Positions 9,018 through 18,222 of a stretch of DNA of 64,000 nucleotides are shown piece after piece. A model generated the notes under the pieces. The model had not been told where the DNA came from. It saw only the letters and a list, made by a program, of their open reading frames with translations, and searched no databases. The position numbers were made by a program, and so were the translations under genes. Within the stretch, counting starts at the first letter, position 1. Each line of letters begins with the position of its first letter. The DNA is taken from the NCBI GenBank assembly GCA_944323645.1, contig CALUTE010000006.1:1-64000 (forward strand). The letters run 5' to 3'. This DNA comes from an uncultured Helicobacter sp. Lineage in GTDB: Bacteria; Campylobacterota; Campylobacteria; Campylobacterales; Helicobacteraceae.

Positions 9018-10462
9018 CACTTAACTCTCTTATTGTTAGCGCTAAATTTTTGTTGATCTCGTATGCCTTCTTGGTTGTTTTGACTAAGAGATTGCAACAA
9101 TAATGTGCTTGCTTCTAGCGCACTTTGCTCTTCGTGAATACTTGCACAAAAGTTTTCTCTAGCTCGAAGCAAACAAGCTCCATTGGGATAGATTCCAACT
9201 TCTGCTGGACGCAAACGTGCATTATAAGAGTTCGCCATAGAAAAACCATATGCCCCCGCATTTAAAAACCCTATGAGACTCTCACTATTAAGCGATGGCA
9301 AAGGAATATCTTTACAAAACACATCGCTACTTTCACACACGGGACCAACAATATCAGCTAATGTTTGTTGTGGCGCATCGTACTTGCTAGAATCTAAGCC
9401 AGATTCTAAGATATCTTTAATACCCTGTGTTTCTTGTATGAGTTTTGGACGATGAAATGCCTCATAGAGCGCTGGGCGCATAAGATCGTTCATACCGCCA
9501 TCAACAATTACAAAACGTTTATTTGAAGTGATTTTCTCTCCAACAACTCGCGTAAGCAACACGCCACTATCACCAACAATGCGCCTACCCGGCTCACAAA
9601 TAATCGTCCAATCGCAGCCACTAAGCGTTCCAAGAATGCCTTGTGCATACTCATAAAGGCTAATAGGCACTTCATCTTCATAGCAGATTCCAAGCCCTCC
9701 CCCAACATCAAAAAACCGCAGCTCAATGCCAAGCGCAACAAGTGAGCGCGCAAGTTCGGCAATTTTTTGAGCACTTTGGATAATAGGAGTTAGGTCTGTT
9801 AGTTGGCTGCCAATATGAAAATGTATGCCTATGGGATCTAAAAATGGAGATTTGTGTGCATAAAGATACATCTTTTTAGCAGTTTCTATATCAACGCCGA
9901 ATTTATTTTCGTGTAAGCCAGTAGAAATGTAAGGGTGGGTTTTTGCATCTATGTTTGGATTAACACGAATTGAAATGCGTGCCTTGTTCGTGGATTTATT
10001 GGTGTTTTTGGTAAAGTGTAGTTTGCTTTGTGCTTCTATACGTAAAAGTTCCTCGTAAGATTCTACATTAAGCAATAAAATATCCAAATTTAATGCTTCT
10101 TGTATCTCCTCATCGCGTTTGCCTACCCCAGAAAAGATGATTTTATATTTAGGAATACCAGCAATCAAAGCACGCTTGACCTCTCCTATTGAAACACAGT
10201 CTGCCCCACTACCAAGATGAGCCAAAAGGCGCAAGATACTTAAATTTGAATTCGCCTTAAGTGCATAGCATATAAGGCTTTTGCGCCCACCAAATGCAGT
10301 CTTAAACGCAAGAAAGTTGGCTTTAATTTTCTCCATATCATAGACATAAAGCGGTGTTCCATATGTATTGGCAAGTGCCTTAAGTGTTGGGTTTGTATCG
10401 CTAAAAGACATAACAGAATTTTGCGTGTTTTGTGATGTGGCATCATTCATTAGGCTATCCAT
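9017..10462 (-). CDS. lysA: Diaminopimelate decarboxylase
   Basis: A 481-residue PLP enzyme that decarboxylates meso-diaminopimelate to lysine, the last step of lysine synthesis. The PLP lysine sits in ICYALKANSN (Lys about 69). HFHIGSQLTD, FDVGGGLGICYE, CEPGRRIVGDSG and the catalytic Cys segment VGPVCESSDVF are all present, as is GAYGFSMANSYN. The family is usually 400-420 residues. This protein has about 20 extra residues before the core and a C-terminal tail of about 45 low-conservation residues after RARENF. It is the first gene of a likely lysA-pheA-DUF2156 unit. Start choice between ATG 10462 and ATG 10450 is unsettled, since neither has a strong ribosome site. Confidence 0.95.
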   Translation of the reverse strand: MDSLMNDATSQNTQNSVMSFSDTNPTLKALANTYGTPLYVYDMEKIKANFLAFKTAFGGRKSLICYALKANSNLSILRLLAHLGSGADCVSIGEVKRALIAGIPKYKIIFSGVGKRDEEIQEALNLDILLLNVESYEELLRIEAQSKLHFTKNTNKSTNKARISIRVNPNIDAKTHPYISTGLHENKFGVDIETAKKMYLYAHKSPFLDPIGIHFHIGSQLTDLTPIIQSAQKIAELARSLVALGIELRFFDVGGGLGICYEDEVPISLYEYAQGILGTLSGCDWTIICEPGRRIVGDSGVLLTRVVGEKITSNKRFVIVDGGMNDLMRPALYEAFHRPKLIQETQGIKDILESGLDSSKYDAPQQTLADIVGPVCESSDVFCKDIPLPSLNSESLIGFLNAGAYGFSMANSYNARLRPAEVGIYPNGACLLRARENFCASIHEEQSALEASTLLLQSLSQNNQEGIRDQQKFSANNKRVK

Positions 10463-10585
10463 TTCAAGTTAAACTTATAACACTTTGATAATTGCGTGTT
10501 TTAGTAATATTGGGTTTGATTTGGGTTTAAAAATTTAGGCTAAGATTTTACCAAAATTAGATTAATCTTTGAAAAAGTTGGCAAA

Positions 10586-11002
10586 ATGTCTGAATTATTG
10601 TTTTATCTTAGTCTTTTTATTGTTGTGATTGGAGCGTGCGTGGTGATAGTTGCTAGATTCACAAAACAAGCTCCGCAAAAAAAAGCAAGCACTCATAATA
10701 ATGAGCTAGTAACATTTGAAACAATTATGGTAACACTTGAGGTTCAAGACAGTTCTTATGAACAATTACAAAGAGCTGTGCAGAATTTATTCGATCATTA
10801 TGAGATATTAAAACTAAGCAATAATCAAAAGCGCTTCTTTCTCTTTGAACTTAGTAAACACCGCCATACACGATCAGAACTTATACTTTCTGCACTAAAT
10901 GATATGACTACGCGTAATCCAGAACTGAAAAAAGAATTAGAATCAAGCGTAAAACGTGGGCTTGATAGACGTGATTTGGCGGATAACGCATTAAGGCTTT
11001 AA
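10586..11002 (+). CDS. Small membrane-anchored protein of unknown function
   Basis: 138 residues. One N-terminal hydrophobic helix (about residues 4-24, LLFYLSLFIVVIGACVVIVA) is followed by a positively charged stop-transfer stretch. The remaining cytoplasmic part is soluble and predicted mostly helical, with FDHYEILKLSNNQKRFFLFELS. It is divergent from lysA, with a ribosome site weakly visible in AAAAAGTTGG before the ATG. I do not recognise a named family. The sequence has normal composition and looks like a conserved Helicobacter hypothetical. It stands alone, with a 309-base gap after it. Confidence 0.7.
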   Translation: MSELLFYLSLFIVVIGACVVIVARFTKQAPQKKASTHNNELVTFETIMVTLEVQDSSYEQLQRAVQNLFDHYEILKLSNNQKRFFLFELSKHRHTRSELILSALNDMTTRNPELKKELESSVKRGLDRRDLADNALRL

Positions 11003-11311
11003 CCCTACATATTAGTATGGGATTTTAGATTCTAAAGTGGCTCTTTTCTAACCCAAAAAAGATAAAACTTTCAAGACAACACCGTTAAGCCAAAAATTCA
11101 TAGCAAAGTCCCATAGATCTTGCAAATATAATACGTAAGGCTTGTATTGCAAACAAAATCAAAGTTTTGAATCAATCTAGGGCTATAAACCCTAAAACAT
11201 TGCACAATGCAGAATCCAATATTTCAAAGCCATTTAAACAGGTGGATTCTGAATATTAGAAAATTCAATTTTATGATTTTAGAGTTTGGAATCCAAGTAT
11301 GGAAAAGCTCT
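11003..11311. other. Gene-free gap between convergent genes
   Basis: No ORF or RNA gene is supported here. A weak inverted repeat (CCCTAC with GTATGGG) directly after the plus-strand stop could terminate the upstream gene. One AGATTCT heptamer is visible near 11030. Nothing else stands out. Confidence 0.4.
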
Positions 11312-11881
11312 TTAATAATGTGCCTCAATAAGCCCACACAAAATATGAATCACCAAAATATGCGCTTCTTGAATTCTTGGCGTATGATCACTTGGGATAA
11401 TAAGATTAAGATCGCACACACTATTCATAGTTCCTCCATTACGACCACTAAGCCCCATACAATAACACCCAATCTCCTTGCCACTTTCAAAGGCTTTAAT
11501 CACATTTGGCGAATTGCCACTTGTACTAATGCCAAAGAGAACATCGCCTTTTTTTGCAATCGCCTCTACTTGGCGTGAAAATACAAACTCAAACCCATAA
11601 TCATTGCCTATTGCACTCATTGCTGAAGTATCAGTTGTTACAGAAATACCAGCAAGTGCCTTGCGTTCCTTTTTGTATCTTCCGCTAAGCTCGGCAGCAA
11701 AATGCTGCGCATCAGCTGCGCTTCCGCCATTGCCAAACATAATCACCTTACCACCACTACCAAGCGCAGTATTAATAACACCTGCTGCCTCCTGTATGCT
11801 TGGAAGCAAGGCTTCTTGCGTAGCTTGCAGAGTTGCCAAACTTTCTTGTATCTCGCTTATGATAAACTTTGCAGAATCCAT
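11312..11881 (-). CDS. gmhA: Phosphoheptose isomerase
   Basis: A 189-residue SIS-domain enzyme converting sedoheptulose 7-phosphate to D-glycero-D-manno-heptose 7-phosphate, the first step toward ADP-heptose for the LPS core. Visible are [20 protein letters not shown], the substrate loop [11 protein letters not shown] and the C-terminal [13 protein letters not shown] with metal/catalytic Glu and His positions. The length is typical. The ATG is preceded by AAAAGGAG. It sits 15 bases after hldE in the same operon. Besides LPS assembly, in H. pylori this pathway yields the ALPK1 ligand ADP-heptose. Confidence 0.97.
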   Translation of the reverse strand: MDSAKFIISEIQESLATLQATQEALLPSIQEAAGVINTALGSGGKVIMFGNGGSAADAQHFAAELSGRYKKERKALAGISVTTDTSAMSAIGNDYGFEFVFSRQVEAIAKKGDVLFGISTSGNSPNVIKAFESGKEIGCYCMGLSGRNGGTMNSVCDLNLIIPSDHTPRIQEAHILVIHILCGLIEAHY

Positions 11882-11896
11882 TTTAGTATGCTCCTT

Positions 11897-13315
11897 TTAA
11901 TGCTGAGATTGTATATGTTTAATGATATTAGTGCTTGACCTGCCCTCTAAAAAATCTATGAGGACAACTTCCTTAGCAAATTTGCTTCCCACAACTTCTT
12001 TGCCTTTATAATCTGCACCCTTTGCTAACACTGCTGGGGCAATAAGCCGAACAAGTTCTAAAGGTGTATCTTCTTCAAATATCACTACAAAATCCACGCA
12101 CTCAAGTGCTGCAAGTATCATAGCCCTATCTTCTTGCGGAATAATAGGGCGTGTATCACCTTTTAGCCGCCTAATAGAGGTATCACTATTGAGTCCAACA
12201 ATAAGCAGATCTCCCATATCCCGAGCTTTTTGCAAATAAGAAATATGTCCTCTGTGCAAAATATCAAAACACCCATTAGTGAAAACAATCTTTTTGTTAC
12301 GAAGGGAGGGGAGTATGGCTTGTAATTCTCCAAAAGAAAGCAATTTAGAATCCGAATATGTCCCGTTATGCAAAAACTCTATAATCTCGCTAAGGCTTGC
12401 ACTCGCACTCCCAATCTTACCAATAACAACTGCCGCAGCAGCATTTGCAAAATCTGTTGCTTCAAAAATACTAAGCCCACTGCTTAACCCAAACGCAAGC
12501 GCAGCAATTACAGTATCCCCAGCACCTGTTACATCATAGACTTCTTTTGCAATAGTTGGAGATTTGATGAGTTTGCCTTGATCTAGGATTGCTATGCCCT
12601 CCTCACTCAAAGTTACAAGACATATTTTGAGATTACATTCGTTTTGGAGCTTTTCCATTGCTTCTTTAAGGCTTGTATCATCACATATTGTGATTTGTGT
12701 AGCAAGGCTTGCTTCAAGCTTGTTTGGTGTAAGCAAAGTGGCATTTTTATATTTACTATAATCACTTCCCTTTGGATCAACCAATACTGGCTTACCCGAA
12801 CTTCTAGCTAAATCTATGAGGCGCTTTGTTAGCGAATTAGTCAGCAAACCTTTGGCATAATCTGACAAAATCACCACATCAAAATCTTGAATTTTATGCA
12901 CTAATGCAGTATAGATTTCATCTTGTAATTCCTGCGTAATATCGCTTGATTCCTCCCTATCCACGCGTAAAACCTGTTGATTAGCAATAAGGATCCTACT
13001 TTTTTGTGTTGTGGGACGCGATAGTGTAGGAATAATATAATCTACATTAATATTAAGCCTATCAAGCTCGCCAATAAGCCACTTTCCAAACTCATCATAA
13101 CCTATCACGCCACACATACTAACCTTAGCACCAAGCGCACTTAGGTTTGCTCCGACATTACACGCTCCTCCAAGGCGATTGTTTTCTTCTTTAACATTTA
13201 CAACCTGCACAGGAGCTTCGGGCGAAATACGTGTGCATTTTCCCCAAATATAATGATCAACCATCAAATCCCCTACCACAAGCACTCTTGGTGTTTTATT
13301 ATGCAAATGCAACAT
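11897..13315 (-). CDS. hldE: Bifunctional heptose 7-phosphate kinase / heptose 1-phosphate adenylyltransferase
   Basis: 472 residues in two domains. The N-terminal PfkB-type kinase (to about 320) phosphorylates heptose 7-phosphate and shows RVLVVGDLMVDHYIWG, NRLGGACNVGANL and the anion-hole motif DVTGAGDTVIAALAFG. The C-terminal nucleotidyltransferase (about 340-472) shows TNGCFDILHRGHISYL and transfers AMP to heptose 1-phosphate. The frame is open to 13381, but ATG 13315 has an excellent AAAGGAGG site and gives the expected N-terminus. It overlaps the end of hldD by 17 bases, so the two are translationally linked. Confidence 0.97.
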   Translation of the reverse strand: MLHLHNKTPRVLVVGDLMVDHYIWGKCTRISPEAPVQVVNVKEENNRLGGACNVGANLSALGAKVSMCGVIGYDEFGKWLIGELDRLNINVDYIIPTLSRPTTQKSRILIANQQVLRVDREESSDITQELQDEIYTALVHKIQDFDVVILSDYAKGLLTNSLTKRLIDLARSSGKPVLVDPKGSDYSKYKNATLLTPNKLEASLATQITICDDTSLKEAMEKLQNECNLKICLVTLSEEGIAILDQGKLIKSPTIAKEVYDVTGAGDTVIAALAFGLSSGLSIFEATDFANAAAAVVIGKIGSASASLSEIIEFLHNGTYSDSKLLSFGELQAILPSLRNKKIVFTNGCFDILHRGHISYLQKARDMGDLLIVGLNSDTSIRRLKGDTRPIIPQEDRAMILAALECVDFVVIFEEDTPLELVRLIAPAVLAKGADYKGKEVVGSKFAKEVVLIDFLEGRSSTNIIKHIQSQH

Positions 13316-14387
13316 TCTGCCTCCTTTGAAAAATTGCATATATTTCTGGCATATATGCTTTGATACCAGATTCCAAATCAAAGGCGGGTTTGTAACCTAA
13401 ATCGTTTGTTGTTGGACCTATATCAGCTTGTGTGTGGTTTTGAAAAAAGCCATAAGGATTCTTGATATACTCTACCTCAAAATTGCCCAAATCTTCTCCT
13501 AAAGCGAAAAGCTCTTGGCGCAAAATTGCTATGATATCATTATAACTACGACTTACGCCATACCCAACATTATAGATTCCACCTTTATTTACCTGCATAG
13601 CAAGCACATTTGCCCATACTACATCATCTATATACACAAAATCGCGTTGCTGCTGCCCAAACTCAAACAAGCGAACTTTTTTAGATTCTAGGGCTTGAAG
13701 GGCAAGCTGGAGAATCATTGAGGCGGTCTTGCCTTTGTAATACTCGCGTGCGCCATAGACATTAAAATACCGCAATCCCACAATGGGTGCTTGTGGCGTA
13801 CTTGAGAGAATTTTACGCACACTTGTATCCATAGCAAGTTTTGAAAAACCATAAATATTCTCTGGTTCTTCACCAACTCCTACGATATTTGGAACACTCG
13901 AATTACCATATGTGCCAGCTGAACTAGCATAAACTACCTTAGCACCCTTTTTTAAGGCAATATGCAAAAGCTCCAAAAAAGCATGATGATTGGTTTGTAT
14001 CATTAGTTTTTGATTTTCAAGCGTAGTGTCTGAAATGGCTGCTTGATGAAGCACATAATCAAAGTGTAGATTCTGCAAAATACCAAGCCCATCATTTATG
14101 TCAAGTGCTAAAATATCGCCATCAAAACCGAGTAGATTCTTAAAATGTCCTAACGAAGATGGATTCCCACTTGGAAAAGAGGTGCCATCACGAAATTTAT
14201 CAAGCACAATAACACGCGCATTCTTATGATGTGCCCTAAAATAAGCCACCAAAGAACTGCCAATAAACCCAGCACCACCAGTGATAAGAATGGTTTTGCC
14301 ATCTAAATCTGGCGTAAGCGCTTCAGGAAGAGGTGTTGGAATATGAGAGGAAAAAGTGCGCACAACACCAGAATCTAACTTATTCAT
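13299..14387 (-). CDS. hldD: ADP-L-glycero-D-manno-heptose-6-epimerase
   Basis: A 362-residue extended short-chain dehydrogenase that epimerises ADP-D,D-heptose to ADP-L,D-heptose, the LPS core precursor. The NAD(P) motif GGAGFIGS lies at about residues 37-44. YGFSKLAMD carries the Tyr-x3-Lys catalytic pair, and GLRYFNVYGAREYYKG is the substrate segment. About 30 extra residues precede the nucleotide-binding fold, which also occurs in related proteins. I chose ATG 14387, preceded by AAAGGAG, over the track start at 14414. It lies between gmhB (upstream, 44 bases away) and hldE (overlapping). Confidence 0.95.
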   Translation of the reverse strand: MNKLDSGVVRTFSSHIPTPLPEALTPDLDGKTILITGGAGFIGSSLVAYFRAHHKNARVIVLDKFRDGTSFPSGNPSSLGHFKNLLGFDGDILALDINDGLGILQNLHFDYVLHQAAISDTTLENQKLMIQTNHHAFLELLHIALKKGAKVVYASSAGTYGNSSVPNIVGVGEEPENIYGFSKLAMDTSVRKILSSTPQAPIVGLRYFNVYGAREYYKGKTASMILQLALQALESKKVRLFEFGQQQRDFVYIDDVVWANVLAMQVNKGGIYNVGYGVSRSYNDIIAILRQELFALGEDLGNFEVEYIKNPYGFFQNHTQADIGPTTNDLGYKPAFDLESGIKAYMPEIYAIFQRRQNVAFA

Positions 14388-14431
14388 AAAAGCTCCTTTT
14401 GTGATATATAGCACGATGAAAACAGCAATAC

Positions 14432-14968
14432 TTAGTGCAAAATCCTATGCATTACCTCGCGAATCTCCTTAGCATTTTGTACAATATGAATATTAGTAAT
14501 AAAGCGAATCTCTTTCTTGGGCGCTTTACCTACAAGAATCTTATATGCAATCTGGGCTTTTTGCCCTGCTTGCATATCGCTTATCTTATCGCCAATAATA
14601 AAACAATCGCTAAGCTTAATATCATAATCTTTTTTGGCTTGATCAATCATACCAGTTTTTGGCTTGCGACATACGCATTCTTCTTGTGGTAAATGCGGGC
14701 AAAAATAAATACTATCAAACCCAAAACCAAGCTTTTTTTTGAGTTCATTTTGCATATAAGCACTCAATGTTTTAAAATCCTCAATCGTATAATATCCACG
14801 CGCAATACCACTTTGATTGGTTATAACAAAAAGCAAAAAACCCTGCTCTTTACAAAATTTCAAGAGATCAAACACGCCCTCATTGAATACAAAATCTTCC
14901 TGCTTGTAAATGTAGCCAAAATCTTTGTTGATAACACCATCTCTATCAAAAAATACTGCCTTATTCAT
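14432..14968 (-). CDS. gmhB: D,D-heptose 1,7-bisphosphate phosphatase
   Basis: A 178-residue HAD-family phosphatase that removes the C7 phosphate from heptose 1,7-bisphosphate between the two HldE reactions. It shows the nucleophile motif VFFDRDGVIN, the motif-II region VITNQSGIARGYY, and the zinc-binding CPHLPQEECVCRKP loop typical of GmhB. FIIGDKISDMQAG supplies the motif-IV aspartates. The length is standard. It is the first heptose gene of the operon gmhB-hldD-hldE-gmhA. Confidence 0.95.
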   Translation of the reverse strand: MNKAVFFDRDGVINKDFGYIYKQEDFVFNEGVFDLLKFCKEQGFLLFVITNQSGIARGYYTIEDFKTLSAYMQNELKKKLGFGFDSIYFCPHLPQEECVCRKPKTGMIDQAKKDYDIKLSDCFIIGDKISDMQAGQKAQIAYKILVGKAPKKEIRFITNIHIVQNAKEIREVMHRILH

Positions 14969-14990
14969 TTGGGCTTCCCTTAAAACAAGC

Positions 14991-15704
14991 TTACGAAGCT
15001 ATTGTAGTGATTCCTACATAAATATTTAATAAACCAAGTGCAAACATACATAAAAAGCTAAGTACAAAAAAAGTCTTTCTATAAGCCCTAAGTCTGCCAC
15101 CAAATAAACCCACACCTAGCATAGGCACAAGCGTACCAAGCCAAAACGCACCCATAACAGCCACAGCACCAAGCACACCGCTAAGTCCCATAATTTGGGC
15201 GTTTAATGTATTGAGAGCAAAAAAATATACCTGCCCACAAGGTAAAAACCCATTTATCACACCAATCCCAAAAAAAGTTGCCAAAGAATGCAAAGATAAA
15301 AGCCATCTAAAAATTGCTCCTACCGTGCTTAGAGACTGCAAGCGTGGCTCTATATATTGCAATACTTTAGGAAAAAATGCAAAACAAATCGCATAAACAA
15401 TAAGCAAGATTCCAACACATAGCGAAACACTATCGCGCCAAAAATGGTGAAGCGCAAATGCTTTGCCAAACAAAACAAATAATATCCCAATACAAAGATA
15501 ACTCGCAAGTCGTCCAAGGTTATATAGCAAATGCGCTAAAAATGTTGTATTTTTCAAACTCGAATACACAAGAACAATCCCCCCACACATTCCAACACAA
15601 TGCCCAAAGGACATACTCAAAGATGTCAAAAAAACAAGTACCAAGCTTGAAAAAATACCATAATCGTTCAGAATAGTTCTCACAGAATCTAGCAGTATCT
15701 GCAT
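14991..15704 (-). CDS. DsbD_2/UreH-type transmembrane protein (often labelled sulfite exporter TauE/SafE-like)
   Basis: 237 residues with about six membrane helices. Two hallmark loops carry cysteines: SFGHCVGMCGG near residue 35 and GFLPCGQVYFF near residue 155. These identify the PF13386-type cytochrome c biogenesis/DsbD-like transmembrane family, whose members often act in copper handling or cytochrome oxidase maturation. It lies 22 bases before gmhB on the same strand and may be cotranscribed. The substrate cannot be deduced, and a redox or metal-transport role is inference from the family. Confidence 0.75.
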   Translation of the reverse strand: MQILLDSVRTILNDYGIFSSLVLVFLTSLSMSFGHCVGMCGGIVLVYSSLKNTTFLAHLLYNLGRLASYLCIGILFVLFGKAFALHHFWRDSVSLCVGILLIVYAICFAFFPKVLQYIEPRLQSLSTVGAIFRWLLSLHSLATFFGIGVINGFLPCGQVYFFALNTLNAQIMGLSGVLGAVAVMGAFWLGTLVPMLGVGLFGGRLRAYRKTFFVLSFLCMFALGLLNIYVGITTIAS

Positions 15705-15736
15705 ACTCTCTCCTAATTACCTAAGCAGATTCTGCG

Positions 15737-16477
15737 CTACTCTTTTGTTTTTCTCGATCTAGTACGCTTTTCTTTTGTGGCTTTTAGCATTTTTTTGAAA
15801 TCACTTAAATCTTCATTGGTGATAATAATTTCTCTGGATTCTCGTATTTTTGTATCTTCCTGCGATGTTTCCTTGTTGTCTTTAGATTCTAGTGCGCCCA
15901 TACCCTCAAGCGCAAGTTCTGCATAAAAATCTCTTAATTCGATGTTGAGTCGCTTGTTTTCTAACTCAAGCTCAGAAATTTTGGTTTTTAAGATATGGTT
16001 TTCCTTGAGCTCTACACGATACTTTTTGTAGATATCTTCACTAAAGATTTTTTGGGCTGGTTTTGCCTTTGCTATCGAACCATCTTTTAGATAAATTTGA
16101 ACACTGCGTAATGCCCCTGGTAATATTTGCTTGCGTGTTTCTTGCAAATCAAGCTTGGCACGCTTGGCGTTATTGATAACTTTTTGCACGCTTAGTTCAT
16201 CACGCAATCTTGATAGCTCCTCGCTCACCTCATACTTTTTTGTTGTGAGTTCATTGAGTGTATCTTTTAACTCTGCTTCTTTAGCGCGCAAATCTTTCAA
16301 AATCGCTTGGGAATCTGCAATATCGCTTTTGTAGCTATTAAGCTCTTTTTGTAGTGTTTCTTTTTTATGTGCAATAATCCCCACTATCTCCCAATTCTCT
16401 TTAATTTCTTGTAGCGTAAGGGTATCTGCCTTTTTTACAATATCTTTGAGCAAATCTTTTGTCTCTAAAGATTCCAT
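15737..16477 (-). CDS. Coiled-coil protein of unknown function
   Basis: 246 residues, almost entirely charged and helical, with long heptad-like stretches (about residues 35-105 and 150-190) and a basic tail ending RTRSRKTKE. There is no signal peptide or membrane segment, so it is probably cytoplasmic. It follows hypA by 13 bases and precedes the membrane protein gene, so it is likely in one transcript with them. I do not recognise a family. Composition is like its neighbours. Confidence 0.7.
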   Translation of the reverse strand: MESLETKDLLKDIVKKADTLTLQEIKENWEIVGIIAHKKETLQKELNSYKSDIADSQAILKDLRAKEAELKDTLNELTTKKYEVSEELSRLRDELSVQKVINNAKRAKLDLQETRKQILPGALRSVQIYLKDGSIAKAKPAQKIFSEDIYKKYRVELKENHILKTKISELELENKRLNIELRDFYAELALEGMGALESKDNKETSQEDTKIRESREIIITNEDLSDFKKMLKATKEKRTRSRKTKE

Positions 16478-16490
16478 ATCTTCTCCTTAG

Positions 16491-16865
16491 CTAGATACAA
16501 GTATTAGCATTATGCGGTGTCTGCATCTCAAGGCGTAAAAGTACCATATCGCGCCCTTGAATTATACGCACATTTCTACTGCCACATACCACACATAGTG
16601 CGTAGTTTTTTTGTTTTGGTTCGTTTTGCACTCCACAAGCGACACATTCCAAAACAACTGGGTGAATATGGATATGCAAACGTGCTTTTTTGGCGTATTG
16701 ACTTTCCTCCCTAAACATCTCAAATGCACTTTGCAAAAGTGTCGGCTCGATACCACTGCGCTCACCAATTCCTACCACCACTTCATCAATAGCTACAGCA
16801 TTCTCACTTGCAGCATAGGTATCACATTGCTCTAAAAGAGCGGTAACAACAGAATATTCGTGCAT
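16491..16865 (-). CDS. hypA: Hydrogenase/urease nickel incorporation protein HypA
   Basis: A 124-residue metallochaperone that hands Ni(II) to [NiFe]-hydrogenase maturation and, in Helicobacter, also to urease. The N-terminal MHE motif binds nickel (His2, Glu3). A zinc site is formed by CVAC and CVVC about 40 residues before the end. The length is typical. It heads a minus-strand run that continues into the coiled-coil gene. It is divergent from ispG, and a 44-base palindrome separates the two. Confidence 0.96.
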   Translation of the reverse strand: MHEYSVVTALLEQCDTYAASENAVAIDEVVVGIGERSGIEPTLLQSAFEMFREESQYAKKARLHIHIHPVVLECVACGVQNEPKQKNYALCVVCGSRNVRIIQGRDMVLLRLEMQTPHNANTCI

Positions 16866-16966
16866 AATACCTCGCTTGTTTTAGGGTTGTGCGATTTTAG
16901 CACATTTTTTGAATTATACAATGTTAGATTCTAAGCTTTATATTTATCATAAATGCAATTTCTTGG

Positions 16967-17010
16967 GCTAAGACCTAGACGCAAACTTTAGTTTGTGTCT
17001 AGGTCTTAGC
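16967..17010. promoter_or_regulatory. Near-perfect 44-base palindrome between hypA and ispG
   Basis: Left arm 16967-16987 and right arm 16990-17010 are reverse complements over 21 bases with a single mismatch, which would be a G-U pair in RNA. Only two bases lie between them. It covers the region where the ispG -35 box would be and is upstream of both divergent genes. It is therefore not a terminator of either, but an operator or cruciform candidate. Confidence 0.65.
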
Positions 17011-17026
17011 CAAACGTAAATTCTGC

Positions 17027-17032
17027 TATAAT
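17027..17032 (+). promoter_or_regulatory. Extended -10 promoter of ispG
   Basis: TGCTATAAT gives an extended -10 with TATAAT at 17027-17032, about 31 bases before the ATG. The palindrome ends 16 bases upstream. Transcription would start near 17039 and leave a short leader containing the AAAGGA site. Confidence 0.6.
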
Positions 17033-17062
17033 ACGCCATAATAGATTAAAGAAAGGATATTT

Positions 17063-18178
17063 ATGAGCAGCATATCGAATACCTCCTCCCATAGTGCTTC
17101 AAGCACACTTCCGCCAAGATATAAAACAAAGCAGATCTTTGTAGGCAAGGTTCCTATTGGAGGAGAAGCACCTATTTCTGTACAGAGTATGACATTTAGC
17201 AAAACACGTGATATACAGGCTACAAAAGAACAACTAGACCGCCTAGCACTTGCTGGTGCGGACATTGTACGCGTTGCGGTAAGCGATCTAAAAGATGCTC
17301 ACGCCCTCAAAGATTTGCGCAAAATCTCTCCTTTGCCGCTTGTTGCGGACATTCATTTTCGATACGAATATGCCCTTATCGCTGCAGAAAGTATGGATTG
17401 TATCCGTATAAATCCAGGCAATATCGGATCAAAAGAAAAAATCAAGGCAGTAGCTGATGCGTGCAATCAGCGCGGAATACCAATTCGAATCGGTGTAAAT
17501 GGTGGGAGTTTAGAGAAGCAATTTGATGAAAAATATGGCGCTACTCCAAAAGGTATGGTGGAGTCAGCACTCTATAATATCAAACTTCTTGAAGATTTTG
17601 GCTTTAGCAACATCAAAGTGTCACTTAAAGCTAGCGATGTTGAGCGTACTATGGCTGCTTATAGAATGCTTCGTCCTCTTGTGGCATACCCATTTCACTT
17701 AGGCGTTACTGAAGCAGGTACAATGTTTCACTCCACTATAAAATCCTCTATGGCACTTGGAGGGCTCCTTATGGAGGGGATTGGTGATACTATGCGCTGC
17801 TCAATCACCGGTGAACTTGAGCAAGAAATAGCTCTTGCACGAGCAATTTTACGCTATAGCGGACGACAGAAGCAAGGCATTACGATCATTTCTTGTCCGA
17901 CTTGCGGACGAATACAGGCTGATCTTGTGAGTATGGTGCGCCAAGTAGAGGCGCGCTTAAAGCATATTAACACACCATTGCAAGTAAGTGTTATGGGCTG
18001 TGCTGTCAATGCTCTTGGCGAGGCAAAGCACGCTGATATTGCTATAGCATTTGGTCATAAATCAGGTATGATTATAAAAGAAGGTGAGGTACTAAAAAAA
18101 CTGCCAGAAGAAGAGCTACTAGAAGAATTTGTAAGCGAAGTAGAAAAGATGGCAAAAGAACGTGCCACACAAAACTAG
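17063..18178 (+). CDS. ispG: (E)-4-hydroxy-3-methylbut-2-enyl-diphosphate synthase
   Basis: A 371-residue [4Fe-4S] enzyme that reduces methylerythritol cyclodiphosphate to HMBPP in the MEP isoprenoid pathway. The TIM-barrel part begins after a Ser/Thr-rich leader and shows [18 protein letters not shown] and [10 protein letters not shown]. Cluster ligands are the two Cys of ISCPTCGR and the Cys of [12 protein letters not shown], with the catalytic Glu in the latter. A good AAAGGA site precedes ATG 17063. It is transcribed alone from its own promoter. A second pathway gene, dxr, lies about 42 kb away. Confidence 0.97.
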   Translation: MSSISNTSSHSASSTLPPRYKTKQIFVGKVPIGGEAPISVQSMTFSKTRDIQATKEQLDRLALAGADIVRVAVSDLKDAHALKDLRKISPLPLVADIHFRYEYALIAAESMDCIRINPGNIGSKEKIKAVADACNQRGIPIRIGVNGGSLEKQFDEKYGATPKGMVESALYNIKLLEDFGFSNIKVSLKASDVERTMAAYRMLRPLVAYPFHLGVTEAGTMFHSTIKSSMALGGLLMEGIGDTMRCSITGELEQEIALARAILRYSGRQKQGITIISCPTCGRIQADLVSMVRQVEARLKHINTPLQVSVMGCAVNALGEAKHADIAIAFGHKSGMIIKEGEVLKKLPEEELLEEFVSEVEKMAKERATQN

Positions 18179-18222
18179 TACCCAATACCACGCACATAAT
18201 TGAGTTATAAAACCTATGCTCG

